Below are positions 1-8,537 of a DNA stretch of 64,000 nucleotides, piece after piece (the first letter of the stretch is position 1; each line of letters begins with the position of its first letter). A program made the position numbers and the translations under genes. Origin of the DNA: Bosea vaviloviae (GTDB taxonomy: Bacteria > Pseudomonadota > Alphaproteobacteria > Rhizobiales > Beijerinckiaceae); NCBI RefSeq assembly GCF_001741865.1, contig NZ_CP017148.1, forward strand, positions 124,001 to 188,000, given 5' to 3'. The notes under the pieces are model-generated. The model worked only from the letters and a program-made list of their open reading frames with translations. It made no database searches and was not told the origin of the DNA.

Positions 1-1970
1 GCGTCCGCAGCTTCATGATTCTCTTTTAATCTCACAGCTTCGACGCGCTCGATCAGCCGGTCTGCAGAGACGCCGGCCATTCGCTCGATATCTCCGCGTG
101 ACAGCTCATGAACCCCTCGTTCCTGCATCCGCTGAAAATCCACCCGCATCGCCAGGGTTTCGAGATAGCGCGCCGCTGTCTCGCGGAATTGGTCCTTGGT
201 CGCGCCTTCCAGAAGGTCGGTCGTGCGCGAGACTGCATCGTTCATGGCGCGAAGATCCTTCGCCATCTGCTCTGATGTGATCGCCACCGGCTTGTCCTCC
301 TTACCCAACCAATGCTGCATGCGTTTCTCAAGGGTGTGAATGATGCCGCCCAACGTCTGCGCCATCGTCAACCGCTGGACCATTTCCAACGCGAGCGCGC
401 CCGATGCCCCCTCTTGCGCAATCGCCGACCAGCCCCTCAAGCCCTCGCTGACGGCGTGGCGGTCGGCGTTGCTCAGCGGCAGCTTGATCGGGTTCTCGCG
501 GGCCGTCGCAATACGCTGACGCGCTTTTTCGATCAGCTCTTGATTGATGGGATCACCCGCATAGGTGCGATCAAGGGCCTCTCGCGCCGGGCGCGGGCGT
601 TCGGCCACATGGACAATTGCCTTGTCCCTGGCGCCATAGCTCTGTGACGACGCCCGCTCCATCGCCGAGGTCGCAACAATCTTGAGACCCTGGGCGCGCG
701 CATGTTCGGCATAGACCGCGCGCCAGGTCCGAAAATCATCCTTGCTCGGATGGATCTTCTGGCCCGCCTCGCTTTTCACGGTGATGACGGCGTGGGCGTG
801 AATATGCCCCTCGGCCTCCTTGTCGGTGTGGACACCAAACATGAACTTGTGGTCGGCGAAGCGGTCATGCAGGAACTCGCGGACCGCATTGGCCAGAGCA
901 CCGACATCGGTGCCGGCCTTGGCCGAGATCATCAAATGCATCGTGTCCCGCGGCGACTGCGATCGCAGCGACGGCCCCCAATCCCGCGCCGCCTCGCGGG
1001 CGCTGACCGCGTCAGTGATGGACTGTCCACGGTCATCCGTGAGCTCGCCATGTTTCGCGATATGCTGCCTGAGCTGATAGGCGACGCCGTCGCGTCCATG
1101 ACGCGAGGTTCCCGGTTCCACGCTCATCGCATGCTGAGGATGGCCGATCGCCGCTTCGATCCGAGCCTTGATGGCCGCTTCCGATCGGGCATCGAGGCGC
1201 TTCTGGCTGAAGCCATCCTGCTCGCTGCCGATTTGCTCGTCGCGGACCCTGAAACGCTCTTTTGCAGCACCCGCCATCGCAACCACCAGCCGCGCCTCAA
1301 ATTCCCCGTCGGATGTCGGCTCGAGCCGGAAAGCGTGCCGGTGGCCGGCGAAGCCTGAGGCGATCGCGCGCTCATAGGTCTCTCGTCCGGCCGGCGCATC
1401 GCGCACGCCATGCAGCTTCAGCCTGATCGCGACGACATCCTGGCTCTCCTTCCGGGTCTCGAACGCCCTGGACCACTGATTGATTTCATCGGCGACCGCC
1501 TCGCGATCCGCCAGAATGCGCCCATCATGCGTTTCGAGCGCGACGTCATCGCGCTGGACATATTGCCCGGTTGCGGTCGCGCGCGCGGCCCCATGGGCAA
1601 AGGAGATGACCTTGACCACAGCCGGCTGATAACCGGTCGCCAGGCGACGCGCCCGGTCAAGCGCACCGCCCTCAATCCGGGCCGGCGGCGCCTGGCGCGC
1701 CGGCAACGCACCGCCGCCGCCCTTTGCCTTGACGGTATCGAGACGGCGTTCGCGCTCGGCGTCGCGCCCTCCGGTGATTGTAATGCCCTGCAAGATGGCA
1801 TGTGCGCCCATCATCGTTGACGGCGGCGTCCGGCCAAAATCCTGGCCGCGCTCACTCGCTTGCACCGATATCGGAGCCGGCTGGCGGCGCTGTGCTTGGC
1901 CACGGGCAATCGTCTCGCGAGCACCACGAAACGTTTCCGTCCAGCGATCGATTACGTCGACCTGGCTCAT
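1..1970 (-). CDS. Relaxase/mobilisation nuclease, C-terminus beyond window edge
   Basis: The frame is open from an ATG at 1970 to the left edge, giving about 656 visible residues. A triple-histidine motif, HIHAHAVI, sits at residues 389-396 (H389, H391, H393). This is the metal-binding motif of MobA/VirD2-type relaxases, which nick oriT and lead plasmid or ICE DNA into a recipient. A tyrosine near residue 137 in GQYVQRDD is the best candidate for the nicking residue. The start is chosen because ATG overlaps the stop of the upstream mobC-like gene as ATGA, so the two are probably translationally coupled. The long region before the histidines and the missing C-terminus leave the exact relaxase subfamily open. 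Function is seen from motif plus context; substrate is inferred. Confidence 0.85.
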   Translation of the reverse strand, partial: MSQVDVIDRWTETFRGARETIARGQAQRRQPAPISVQASERGQDFGRTPPSTMMGAHAILQGITITGGRDAERERRLDTVKAKGGGGALPARQAPPARIEGGALDRARRLATGYQPAVVKVISFAHGAARATATGQYVQRDDVALETHDGRILADREAVADEINQWSRAFETRKESQDVVAIRLKLHGVRDAPAGRETYERAIASGFAGHRHAFRLEPTSDGEFEARLVVAMAGAAKERFRVRDEQIGSEQDGFSQKRLDARSEAAIKARIEAAIGHPQHAMSVEPGTSRHGRDGVAYQLRQHIAKHGELTDDRGQSITDAVSAREAARDWGPSLRSQSPRDTMHLMISAKAGTDVGALANAVREFLHDRFADHKFMFGVHTDKEAEGHIHAHAVITVKSEAGQKIHPSKDDFRTWRAVYAEHARAQGLKIVATSAMERASSQSYGARDKAIVHVAERPRPAREALDRTYAGDPINQELIEKARQRIATARENPIKLPLSNADRHAVSEGLRGWSAIAQEGASGALALEMVQRLTMAQTLGGIIHTLEKRMQHWLGKEDKPVAITSEQMAKDLRAMNDAVSRTTDLLEGATKDQFRETAARYLETLAMRVDFQRMQERGVHELSRGDIERMAGVSADRLIERVEAVRLKENHEAAD

Positions 1971-2398
1971 GCTGCGGGCCCTTTGGTTGGAGCCATGTCG
2001 ATCACCGAGAGACGCGCAAGCCGTCTGAGCCCGGCTCCGTGCGCCACAGTCATCTCGGTGAGTTCTTCGTCAATGGCGGCGATCGCGCCGTGGAGTTCGC
2101 TCCAGACCTGCTCCGCCGCCGCGAGCTCCATCCCTCTACCCTGCCGCATCATCCTCAGCATTTGCGCCAGAGTGCGACCAACCTGCCGAACCTCCGACGC
2201 CAGGGTTAGGACAGCTTCCATGTTCTCCGCCGACAGCGCCGGCCCAGCCTGAACGGATGCCCGGATCAGGCGGCGCACGATCTCTGCCTTCGGCAAGCCG
2301 AACAGCTCCACCGCCTCGTCCAGCCTAGCCGCGTCACCATCCGACAATTCCGTGCGGAGCCGAGGCTTTTCCCGCGGACGGCACTTCGCTTGAGCCAC
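1967..2398 (-). CDS. MobC-like relaxosome accessory protein
   Basis: A 143-residue protein. The N-terminal half (LSDGDAARLDEAVELFG, then a helix with LPKAEIVRRLIRAS) looks like a ribbon-helix-helix DNA-binding fold. The C-terminal half is helical, as in MobC proteins that bind oriT and load the relaxase. No ATG is available near the family start. I chose the GTG at 2398 because GGGAGG lies about 6 nt before it; the frame stays open upstream to 2530 but without a ribosome site. The stop overlaps the relaxase start by 4 nt. The pair faces away from parA, so the DNA between them is the natural place to look for oriT. Family assignment rests on fold-like pattern and position, not on a search. Confidence 0.7.
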   Translation of the reverse strand: MAQAKCRPREKPRLRTELSDGDAARLDEAVELFGLPKAEIVRRLIRASVQAGPALSAENMEAVLTLASEVRQVGRTLAQMLRMMRQGRGMELAAAEQVWSELHGAIAAIDEELTEMTVAHGAGLRRLARLSVIDMAPTKGPAA

Positions 2399-3095
2399 CG
2401 CACCCTCCCTTCTTTTCCGGCTGCCCGACGGTCGCGCTGCTGCCTGCAATCGGTGAGGCAATGTCGCGCCAGCGAACGGCTGCACCTCGCAGCCTCCCTT
2501 GGTTTGGCCCACAAACCGGTATCTTGTCAATCAAAAGTCGGAATACTGACCCACCTTTCTCCCTGTCCCTGCTTCGCACTTTCCCGCACACCTCAAGCAC
2601 GCGCTACCCGCCTGTCGATGATGCGCATTCCCGGAAATGGCCGCTTTGGAAGCGACGGCATGACAGCCGATGATATCCACGCATGCCGGGGCACCGAGAT
2701 GACGACGTTCGGCAATCAATCAATCATCGCCTTCGGCAACGGTGCGTTCCGTCGGACGCGCGTCTGGGCAGAGCATCTTTCCACGAGATCACGATTGTCG
2801 AACTGCCGCGTCAGCGGGGTAACGTATTCCGTCATTTTACAGTCACGCACTGCCGCGCAATTGCGCTGTATGATGCCATGATCCCGTCATTGCCATGTTC
2901 CGGCAACACCGCACCACGTGGCATCAGCAGTGCGTGTGTCGGTCACTGTCGTACTTCCTTGCTCCACGTTTCCAGGAGTACCTCGTTGCGCCGATCCGTG
3001 GCCGCCGCACGTCAGGACCAAGGCATCGGCGAAGCACGGCCTCGCTTTGGTCGACGATCGATGGAGTTCCGGACCACCGCAGGCCCGCCTTGACA
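2399..3095. other. Gene-free divergent region; candidate oriT
   Basis: About 700 bases between the minus-strand mobC-like gene and the plus-strand parA. I see no convincing coding frame: the open frames are short and arginine/serine-rich shadows. It has lower coding character than its flanks and contains a perfect 12-bp palindrome, GCGCAATTGCGC, at 2855-2866. In mobilisable elements the nick site usually lies next to the mobC/relaxase genes, so this is the likely oriT. I could not identify a nick sequence. Confidence 0.35.
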
Positions 3096-3128
3096 GGCTT
3101 AGTCAATATACTGACTAATGACTAAGCC
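3096..3128. promoter_or_regulatory. Operator/promoter of parA with three half-sites
   Basis: GGCTTAGTCA (3096-3105) is an exact inverted repeat of TGACTAAGCC (3119-3128). A third half-site, TGACTAA, lies between them at 3112-3118 and abuts the right arm. TTGACA at 3090-3095 could be a -35 box just upstream. The site is 50-80 bases before parA. The usual reading is autoregulation by the ParA/partner pair or by the nearby XRE protein; which one binds is inference. Confidence 0.6.
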
Positions 3129-3180
3129 CGTGCATCAACCCGTTGGTAACGCATGCGGTCAGTAGGCGATCGAGGGCTGA

Positions 3181-3870
3181 ATGATAGCGAGCATTTTCGC
3201 GGTGGCGACGCCGAAGGGTGGCAGCGGCAAGACGACGATGTCGATCCTGCTTGCGGGCGAACTGGCGCAACAGGGCTATGCGATCGGTCTGATCGACGCC
3301 GATCCGCAGGGTTCCGCCTATCAATGGCATGCCTCCTCGAAAGCCCGCGGCCACGACCCCACTGGCATCGACATCGTCCATGCGACAACCGAAGCTGCCG
3401 TGCTGAAGCGTCTGAACGAGCTCGACGAGCGCGATGCCGTCATCATCGACACGCCGGGCTTCGCCGATACGCGGATCACTGAAACGGCGTTTCGCGCCGA
3501 CCTCGTCATCCTGCCCTGCAAGGTCTCGATGTTCGACGCCTCGCAGATCGTCCGAACCGTCGGCTTCATGAAAAAGCGCGCGGCCGAGATGGGTGTTTCG
3601 GAGCCGGTCTATCGCGTCGTGATCAACGAGTATGACAGCCTCGATCGCAACACCGTGCCGATCCGGGAAGTGCTGGGTTACTTCGACGGCGAGGGCGTCA
3701 AGCTCTGCCAGAACGCGCTCTATCGCCGGGTCACCTATCGCACCATGACCAATGGCCATGGCACGCTCTATCAGATGAACGACAAGGACGAGGCCGTGCG
3801 GAAAGCCCGCTACAATGCCGACCAAGTCGTGCGCGAGCTCCTGGCCGCTAGCCAAGAGGGCATCTCGTGA
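3181..3870 (+). CDS. parA: ParA-family partition ATPase
   Basis: A 229-residue P-loop ATPase. The deviant Walker A is KGGSGKTT at residues 12-19; GLIDADPQGSA at about 37-47 and the Walker B-like AVIIDTPGFAD near 89 complete the ParA/MinD signature. The length fits short plasmid ParA proteins that lack an N-terminal DNA-binding domain and rely on a small partner. Such proteins segregate replicons or ICE circles by ATP-dependent binding to nucleoid DNA. The ATG at 3181 is the first start after the operator at 3096-3128. The next gene starts at 3867 and overlaps by 4 nt, so the two form an operon. A ParA-like role in conjugation, seen in some ICEs, is the main alternative. Confidence 0.9.
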   Translation: MIASIFAVATPKGGSGKTTMSILLAGELAQQGYAIGLIDADPQGSAYQWHASSKARGHDPTGIDIVHATTEAAVLKRLNELDERDAVIIDTPGFADTRITETAFRADLVILPCKVSMFDASQIVRTVGFMKKRAAEMGVSEPVYRVVINEYDSLDRNTVPIREVLGYFDGEGVKLCQNALYRRVTYRTMTNGHGTLYQMNDKDEAVRKARYNADQVVRELLAASQEGIS

Positions 3871-4253
3871 GCGAAGCCAAGCCTCGTCTCGCCCTGCCCC
3901 GCAAATCGGGAATCGACAGTCCTTCGGCGCCTCGCCCGACAATCGTGACGCCCGACTATGGCGAGGAGCCGTTGCGGCCAGCGGGGGAGTTTCCGGCGGC
4001 GAGCGAAGGGTCCCGAGATCGAACCGCCAGGCAGGCCAGGCCAACGATGCCAATCCGTCAGCGCGACCCGTTTGAGGGCTTTGGTGATCGGTTGGCCTCG
4101 CGACCGCTGGCGTTGCGTCTGCCGCGCCCGATCGATCTCGTCATTCGCCAAATCGCCGCTGAGCGCCAGGTCCAGCCGCTTCGGCTGATCGACCAGGCCA
4201 TTCGCGATTTTCTGGAAAAGCTCAATCGCTTACCCGACCGTCCCGATGCATAA
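3867..4253 (+). CDS. Small ParA partner, probable DNA-binding protein
   Basis: A 128-residue protein starting at a GTG that overlaps the parA stop as GTGA. The first 75 residues are proline/arginine-rich and probably disordered. The last 50 (LALRLPRPIDLVIRQIAAERQVQPLRLIDQAIRDFLEKL) suggest a strand followed by two helices, as in ribbon-helix-helix proteins. Small DNA-binding partners downstream of short ParA proteins usually bind the centromere and stimulate the ATPase through a disordered arginine-containing tail. That role is inferred from position and shape; no named family was recognised. Confidence 0.6.
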   Translation: MSEAKPRLALPRKSGIDSPSAPRPTIVTPDYGEEPLRPAGEFPAASEGSRDRTARQARPTMPIRQRDPFEGFGDRLASRPLALRLPRPIDLVIRQIAAERQVQPLRLIDQAIRDFLEKLNRLPDRPDA

Positions 4254-4298
4254 TCGTCCTGCTGCAGTCGCCAGCAGGGACCGCGCGATGGCCGTGCA

Positions 4299-5495
4299 AT
4301 GAGACAGATTGCGATCGAAGGCGAGGTTGTCGCGACTGAAGCGGCCGATCTGCAGGACAGGCTGGCGGATGCTCAAGCTCGACACGTCCGACCGTTGTGC
4401 CTGTGCCGCAATCCGGGGCTGCCGCTCTATATCGCCCGGGTCGGGGGCCGCCTGATCCTGAAGCGCATGCCGGGGACCGGAGCGCGGCATGATCCGATCT
4501 GTGCATCCTATGAACCGCCTTATGAGCTTTCGGGGCTTGGCGCGGTCGCCGGCTCGGCGATCAGCGAGGATCTGGACACCGGAAATACGCTGCTCAAGCT
4601 CGACTTCAGCCTGACGAAATCGCCCGCCCGCGCGCCGCCGGCTCCAAGCGCGACGCCTGACAAGGGCGAGGTCCGCAGCGATGGGACCAAGCTGACGCTC
4701 CGCGCCCTCCTGCACTATCTCTGGGACCAGGCTGGATTCAACCGTTGGCGGCGAGGCATGGCCGGCAAACGCAACTGGGCCGTCATCCGAAAATTCCTGC
4801 TCGAGGCGGCCGAGGGCAAGACCAGTAAGGGCAAGGCGCTGCCCGACATTCTCTACGTCCCGGAGAGGTTTCAGTCCGAGCGCGAAGCGGAGATCGCCCA
4901 GCGTCGATCCGCATTCATGGCACGAGCCGTAGGAGCAATGGGCAAGGGCCGCCCGCTACTGCTCGTCGTCGGTGAGGTGAAGGACATCGCGCCGGCTCGT
5001 TCGGGTCATCGCCTGGTAATCAAGCATGCGCCAAAATTCCCGTTCCTGCTGAACGAGGATATCCATCGGCGCCTGGGCGTCGTGTTTGCCAGCGAGCTTT
5101 CGCTGTGGAATGCGAACCCGGACACGCATCTCGTCGCGATCGCGACCTTCGGTCTCGACAGTGCCGGCGTCGCGACGGTCGAGGCGATCGCGCTGATGGT
5201 GGTGACCGAGAACTGGATCCCGTTCGAGAGCGTCGCTGAGGCGGGCCTGCTCGATGCCCTGACCCGGCGCAAAATCAGCTTCCTGAAGGGGCTGCGCTAC
5301 AACCTCCCGGCGAGCCAACCGCTGGCCAGTGTCGTCCTGCATGAGGACGCTCCGACGCCGCTCGCCATGTTCGTCGTGCCGCGTGAGGCCGACGCCGCCT
5401 ATCGCCTGGCTCTCGATGCGCTGATCGCTTCGAGCGACCTATCGGCCTGGACCTGGTCGCCCGGCGACGAGCCGATGCCGGCGCTCCCGGTCTAG
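4299..5495 (+). CDS. DUF1173-like accessory protein
   Basis: A 398-residue protein resembling the DUF1173 family, common on large plasmids and ICEs of Hyphomicrobiales. The N-terminal quarter has a CLCRNPGLPLYIAR segment followed by a cysteine at about residue 69 (HDPICASYEPPYEL), suggesting a small metal-binding unit. The central block (LRALLHYLWDQAGFNRW) is conserved in this family as I remember it. No enzyme motif is visible. It starts 45 bp after the parA partner in the same direction, so it may be co-transcribed. No function is claimed beyond being a backbone gene of this type of element. Confidence 0.7.
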   Translation: MRQIAIEGEVVATEAADLQDRLADAQARHVRPLCLCRNPGLPLYIARVGGRLILKRMPGTGARHDPICASYEPPYELSGLGAVAGSAISEDLDTGNTLLKLDFSLTKSPARAPPAPSATPDKGEVRSDGTKLTLRALLHYLWDQAGFNRWRRGMAGKRNWAVIRKFLLEAAEGKTSKGKALPDILYVPERFQSEREAEIAQRRSAFMARAVGAMGKGRPLLLVVGEVKDIAPARSGHRLVIKHAPKFPFLLNEDIHRRLGVVFASELSLWNANPDTHLVAIATFGLDSAGVATVEAIALMVVTENWIPFESVAEAGLLDALTRRKISFLKGLRYNLPASQPLASVVLHEDAPTPLAMFVVPREADAAYRLALDALIASSDLSAWTWSPGDEPMPALPV

Positions 5496-5802
5496 GTGAC
5501 AGACCACCACCCCACTGACCAGAGTTGCGCAAGGGATCGTTCCCTCCGGCCGAAACGCCTCAAGGCGGTTCGGTGAGCGCCGGCATGGCGCGAGGAGAGC
5601 CCGGGCCGGCCCTCGGCCGGATGCGCCAAGTTGATCTTCGAACGGCCCACTCAGCCCCGCGACACAACCAGCAATCGTCGTTCCAGACGGAACTATTCTA
5701 ATTCGATATATTGATAACCATTGGTCAGTATAATAGATTGATGACACTGTGTGGGGGGCTGCACGGAGAATTTTATCCTGCCTCGAAGGTCAGATCATCA
5801 CC
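5496..5802 (+). promoter_or_regulatory. Intergenic region with quasi-palindrome before XRE gene
   Basis: No gene is seen in these 307 bases. The right part is markedly AT-rich against its surroundings and holds an imperfect palindrome, TGATAACCATTGGTCA, at 5712-5727, followed by TATAAT at 5729-5734. The palindrome overlaps where a -35 box would lie, which fits autoregulation by the XRE protein encoded at 5803. The left part has GC-rich self-complementary stretches that could end transcription of the DUF1173 gene. Confidence 0.4.
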
Positions 5803-6165
5803 ATGGTCAATGTGCGCCGTCCCCGCGAGGGCGAGCAGTCCATTCTGAACGAGATGCTGGCGATGCGCCTGCAGGAGCTGGAAGCGCAGAGCAACGACTC
5901 GCCTGGCTTCATCAGCAAACTCGGCATCGGCAAGGGCACCTATTACGATGTCTCGCGCGCCAAGGGGAATCCGACCCTTCGGACGATCGAGCGGATCGCC
6001 GCGCGGCTGAACATGAGCGTCTTCGAGCTGCTGGGGTTCACTGAAGACGATGCGCGCCGGGCGCTCAAGCGCAAAGGCGTCGACTATGATGAATTGGCCT
6101 CAGCCCTTGCGGACAAGGGTAAAGCCGATGAACGGATCGCAGCCCAGGCCCGCTTGCGAAAATAG
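5803..6165 (+). CDS. XRE-family helix-turn-helix regulator
   Basis: About 120 residues. A HTH of Cro/XRE type spans roughly residues 15-65: the recognition part is SPGFISKLGIGKGTYYDVSR, followed by NPTLRTIERIAARLNMSVFELLGF, a typical closing of the domain. The tail is charged and short. The frame is open upstream to 5749, but the ATG at 5803 (MVNVRR) gives the expected N-terminus. A quasi-palindrome and TATAAT lie just upstream, so autoregulation is likely. Probably a repressor of the element's own genes. Confidence 0.75.
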   Translation: MVNVRRPREGEQSILNEMLAMRLQELEAQSNDSPGFISKLGIGKGTYYDVSRAKGNPTLRTIERIAARLNMSVFELLGFTEDDARRALKRKGVDYDELASALADKGKADERIAAQARLRK

Positions 6166-6207
6166 GCTTCCAGCCCTGTCGCGACTGGCGACATACGAAA
6201 AGTCGGC

Positions 6208-6226
6208 CCGACGCGCCTGGCGTCGG
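6208..6226. terminator. Hairpin between convergent genes
   Basis: CCGACGC (6208-6214) pairs with GCGTCGG (6220-6226) around a 5-base loop. It lies between the XRE gene reading right and the small gene reading left, so it could end both transcripts. There is no strong T-run on either side, hence moderate confidence. Confidence 0.45.
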
Positions 6227-6249
6227 ACCGGCTGTTTCGGATCGTGATG

Positions 6250-6456
6250 TCAGAACGGCAGTGCGGCAAGCTCGGCGGAGTGACGCACCGCCCAGATTTC
6301 GACCCTCGCGAAATACGCCGTCTCAGCCTCGCTTCGATCCTGTTCGGTCAGGAATTCGAGTTCGCGCTTCGCATCGCGGCGCTCGCGCGGCGTCAGGCAG
6401 GCATTGGCCAGTTCGGCCTTGAGTTCGGCAATTTGCTGATCGATCGGCATGGTCAT
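6250..6456 (-). CDS. Small helical hypothetical protein
   Basis: A 68-residue charged, helical protein (IDQQIAELKAELANACLTPRERRDAKRELEFL). The start is the ATG at 6456 because AGGAGG lies a few bases before it; the longer frame to 6495 has no such site. No family was recognised. A diverged copy lies at 8546-8704 with the same pattern (EIAELRAELAPCILTRKERAE), and the two also share their upstream leader. The repeated gene-plus-leader unit is described among the findings. Function unknown. Confidence 0.65.
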   Translation of the reverse strand: MTMPIDQQIAELKAELANACLTPRERRDAKRELEFLTEQDRSEAETAYFARVEIWAVRHSAELAALPF

Positions 6457-6499
6457 GAGATCCTCCTTCGTCTCGAATGGACGAAGGCGCGCCACGCGC

Positions 6500-6660
6500 C
6501 GGTGGAGGCCGGGTCAAGGATCGGCGCCAGCCGACCGCCGAAGGCGGCGCGCGGGGGAGCCGAAATGCGTTAGCATTTTGGGGGGACCGCGCGTCCTTGA
6601 GGCGGGCTCCGCCGGCCGTATCATGGGCCGACCAGAGAGTCCCTCCAGTTGGCGCGGGAA
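6500..6660 (-). repeat. Duplicated leader, copy A
   Basis: The leader of the small gene at 6250. By eye it matches 8745-8900: a GGGGGAGCCGA block, an identical ACCGCGCGTCCTTGA (6586-6600 here, 8841-8855 there), then a shared tail ending in GAGAG. AAATGC and GCATTT at 6563-6578 form a 6-bp stem with a 4-base loop. The rest of 6457-6814 holds no gene I can support. Confidence 0.6.
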
Positions 6661-6814
6661 GCACCCACGTTGGCAACCTAATCAACGGCGTAAGGTTGGG
6701 CGGATTGCGTCGGGTGGGATCCGGCCGAACGCATCAGCGGCATGAATCGGTCACGGGCAATCGATTCATCGAAGTCGTTGGACGTCGCATCGCCGTGAGG
6801 CGACGATTCCAGCC

Positions 6815-7069
6815 ATGCCCACATCCGAGACAGGACCGCTTCATCTCCGCCGCATCGATCCGACGCGGAACATGCGACGCTTCTATGGGCTGTCGATTCA
6901 ACCGACTTTGTTCGGCGGCGCGTCGGTCATACGCAACTGGGGCCGGATCGGCACGGGCGGCCAGTCGATGATGGAAACCTTCGATCAGCCGGATGCGGCT
7001 GACATCGCGCTGAGCCATCTCGAGCGGAGCAAGCGGCGCCGGGGTTACTTCGATTGCCTTACCGGGTAA
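6815..7069 (+). CDS. WGR-domain protein
   Basis: An 84-residue protein that is essentially one WGR domain. The signature NWGRIGTGGQ is at about residues 41-50, preceded by MRRFYGLSIQPTLFGG and followed by a helix ending ALSHLERSKRRRGY. WGR domains bind nucleic acid and occur in PARPs and in MolR-type proteins; stand-alone versions occur on alphaproteobacterial plasmids. No strong ribosome site is visible before the ATG at 6815. It points toward the HU gene 155 bp downstream; whether they share a transcript is unclear. Confidence 0.8.
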   Translation: MPTSETGPLHLRRIDPTRNMRRFYGLSIQPTLFGGASVIRNWGRIGTGGQSMMETFDQPDAADIALSHLERSKRRRGYFDCLTG

Positions 7070-7224
7070 GCCGCGCGGATTTCCGGAGCCCATCCGTCGA
7101 GCGCTGGCCGGATTCGTGTCGATTTCCAGTGGATTGACAGTCGCACAGCCGTTACCTGTCTTCCCCGCCGCCGCGCTTATGTTGTCATGGGCGCTTGCAA
7201 CGGAAAAACAGGAGACCATTCCTC

Positions 7225-7503
7225 ATGGCTACAGCAAGCGAGATCGCCGACAAGATCGCCAGCGAGCAGGGTCTGACCAAAGCGCAAGCGAAGACCATCG
7301 TCGACAACGTGTTTAAGCTGATCGCCGATGCCGCCGCCAGCGGCGGCGAGACGAACATCGCCGGCTTCGGCAAGTTCAAGGTGAAGGACAAGCCGGAGCG
7401 CGAAGCCCGCAACCCCGCCACGGGCGCCACGATCAAGGTCGCGGCTTCGAAGAAGCTGACCTTCACGCCGGCCAAGGCGGTCAAGGACGCACTCAACGGC
7501 TGA
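7225..7503 (+). CDS. HU-family DNA-binding protein
   Basis: A 92-residue histone-like protein covering the whole HU/IHF fold: helices ASEIADKIASEQGLTKAQAKTIVDNVF, then the beta arm with FGKFKVKDKPEREARNPATG and the closing TFTPAKAVKDALNG. It bends and compacts DNA as a dimer. The start is the ATG at 7225 because GGAGA lies about 10 bases before it; the frame to 7195 only adds a basic tail. Element-encoded HU proteins often help relaxosome or recombinase assembly or coat incoming DNA; that is inference here. A clear hairpin follows the stop. Confidence 0.93.
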   Translation: MATASEIADKIASEQGLTKAQAKTIVDNVFKLIADAAASGGETNIAGFGKFKVKDKPEREARNPATGATIKVAASKKLTFTPAKAVKDALNG

Positions 7504-7515
7504 GGCGAAAGCGAA

Positions 7516-7537
7516 GGCCCCGCTTCGCGGCGGGGCC
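7516..7537. terminator. Terminator between HU gene and DUF736 gene
   Basis: GGCCCCG (7516-7522) pairs with CGGGGCC (7531-7537) around a short GC-rich loop, 12 bases after the HU stop and 15 before the end of the convergent gene. It is placed to stop both transcripts; the following T-rich tract is weak. Confidence 0.65.
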
Positions 7538-7551
7538 CTCTTGTCGGACGA

Positions 7552-7863
7552 TCAATCCCGGTTCGGCCGGGACCAGATCAGCTGCAGGCCCTCCTCGCCT
7601 TCCACCTCGACCAGGGTGGCGTAGATCGGGGCGGGGAAGCTCGGATCGTCCAGCTTGACCGAGAGGTAATCGCGGCCCTCGCCGGAGACCTTCTGCCAGG
7701 CGGCGCCGAGCTCGACATTCGCGGCGGCGAAGACCCGGAAGTGGGGCCCCTTCTCTGAGGGATTCTCGATGCGGACGAGCCGCGCCTTGACGTTGAGAGC
7801 CAGCGTGCGGATCGAACCGGTGAAGCCGTTGCCGTTGGTGGTGAAGCTGCCGATGTTGGCCAT
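7552..7863 (-). CDS. DUF736 family protein
   Basis: A 103-residue protein matching the DUF736 pattern common on alphaproteobacterial plasmids and ICEs: [21 protein letters not shown] at the start, a middle strand-rich part ([18 protein letters not shown]), then [20 protein letters not shown] compact all-beta fold is likely and the biochemical role is unknown. The start is the ATG at 7863; the frame runs far upstream but there becomes low-complexity. Its 5' leader shares sequence with the 17.7-kb repeat and loosely with the ardC leader. Confidence 0.85.
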   Translation of the reverse strand: MANIGSFTTNGNGFTGSIRTLALNVKARLVRIENPSEKGPHFRVFAAANVELGAAWQKVSGEGRDYLSVKLDDPSFPAPIYATLVEVEGEEGLQLIWSRPNRD

Positions 7864-8530
7864 TGTCTCATTCCCTTGTTTCCGGGCCGCGCCCATCGCG
7901 ACCCGATGGCGGTCGAGAGGCCGGGGGCGATCGGCCCGCACCCCTTTCGGGGCTGGAACGAAGTGGAAGGCGGCCAGAGGCGGCTTTTTTGCTTCGCGAT
8001 GCAAAGCCGGCCATCCTATCGGGGGGCCGGTGGCGGAAAAAAGCCGGCTCGGGCCGTTGCGGGGACAAGATCGAGAGCGCGCAGCGCGCGTCCCTCGGCC
8101 AGACCTGCCACATCGGGTCTGCGCTTGGGGGTGGCCTTTGCAAACCGCGGGGGAATGACGACAGGCGCCGGAGATCGCTTCGACCCACGCAGGCCATCTT
8201 CTCCGTGAGACCGATGTCGATCTCCGGCATCGAGGCCTCGCACACCGCGAACCAGCTCGGACACCAGAACCCTCGAGAATCTGCTCCGGCCCGATGTCGA
8301 ACTTGGCTTCGCCAGGCGGTCGACGCGGAGTCCGTCGACAAGCGCTCACCGCGTGATCCAGGGACCCCGCCGACCATCACTCTCACCGGACTCGGGCAAG
8401 GCGGCACGGCCGCAGCAGCCTGTCCGCCCAGCAGGTCATGCCCGCGAGAGAGCCCTTCGCGAAGTGGGGCCGCCCCGAGGCGCGTGGCCGGCCTCCCGAG
8501 ATGCAATCCGCCGGTGATACCGGCGCCGAC
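7864..8530 (-). other. Long GC-rich leader region, no gene
   Basis: About 670 bases upstream of the DUF736 gene. I see no credible gene; all long frames are arginine/proline/serine-rich shadows. The stretch at about 7945-7995 resembles 17760-17800 by eye (GGGGC, GGAAC, GTGGA, GCGGCCAG, GGCTTT in the same order), so this leader belongs to the repeated leader group described under findings. Confidence 0.45.
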
Positions 8531-8537
8531 AAAGAAA

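Noticed and set aside
5711..5734. TTGATA and TATAAT as a promoter pair for the XRE gene
   Set aside because: The spacing is only 12 bases, too short for a standard sigma-70 promoter; I report the palindrome instead.
7552..8349. A 265-residue version of the DUF736 protein
   Set aside because: The extra N-terminal part is low-complexity and Arg/Pro-rich; the family starts at MANIGSF (7863).
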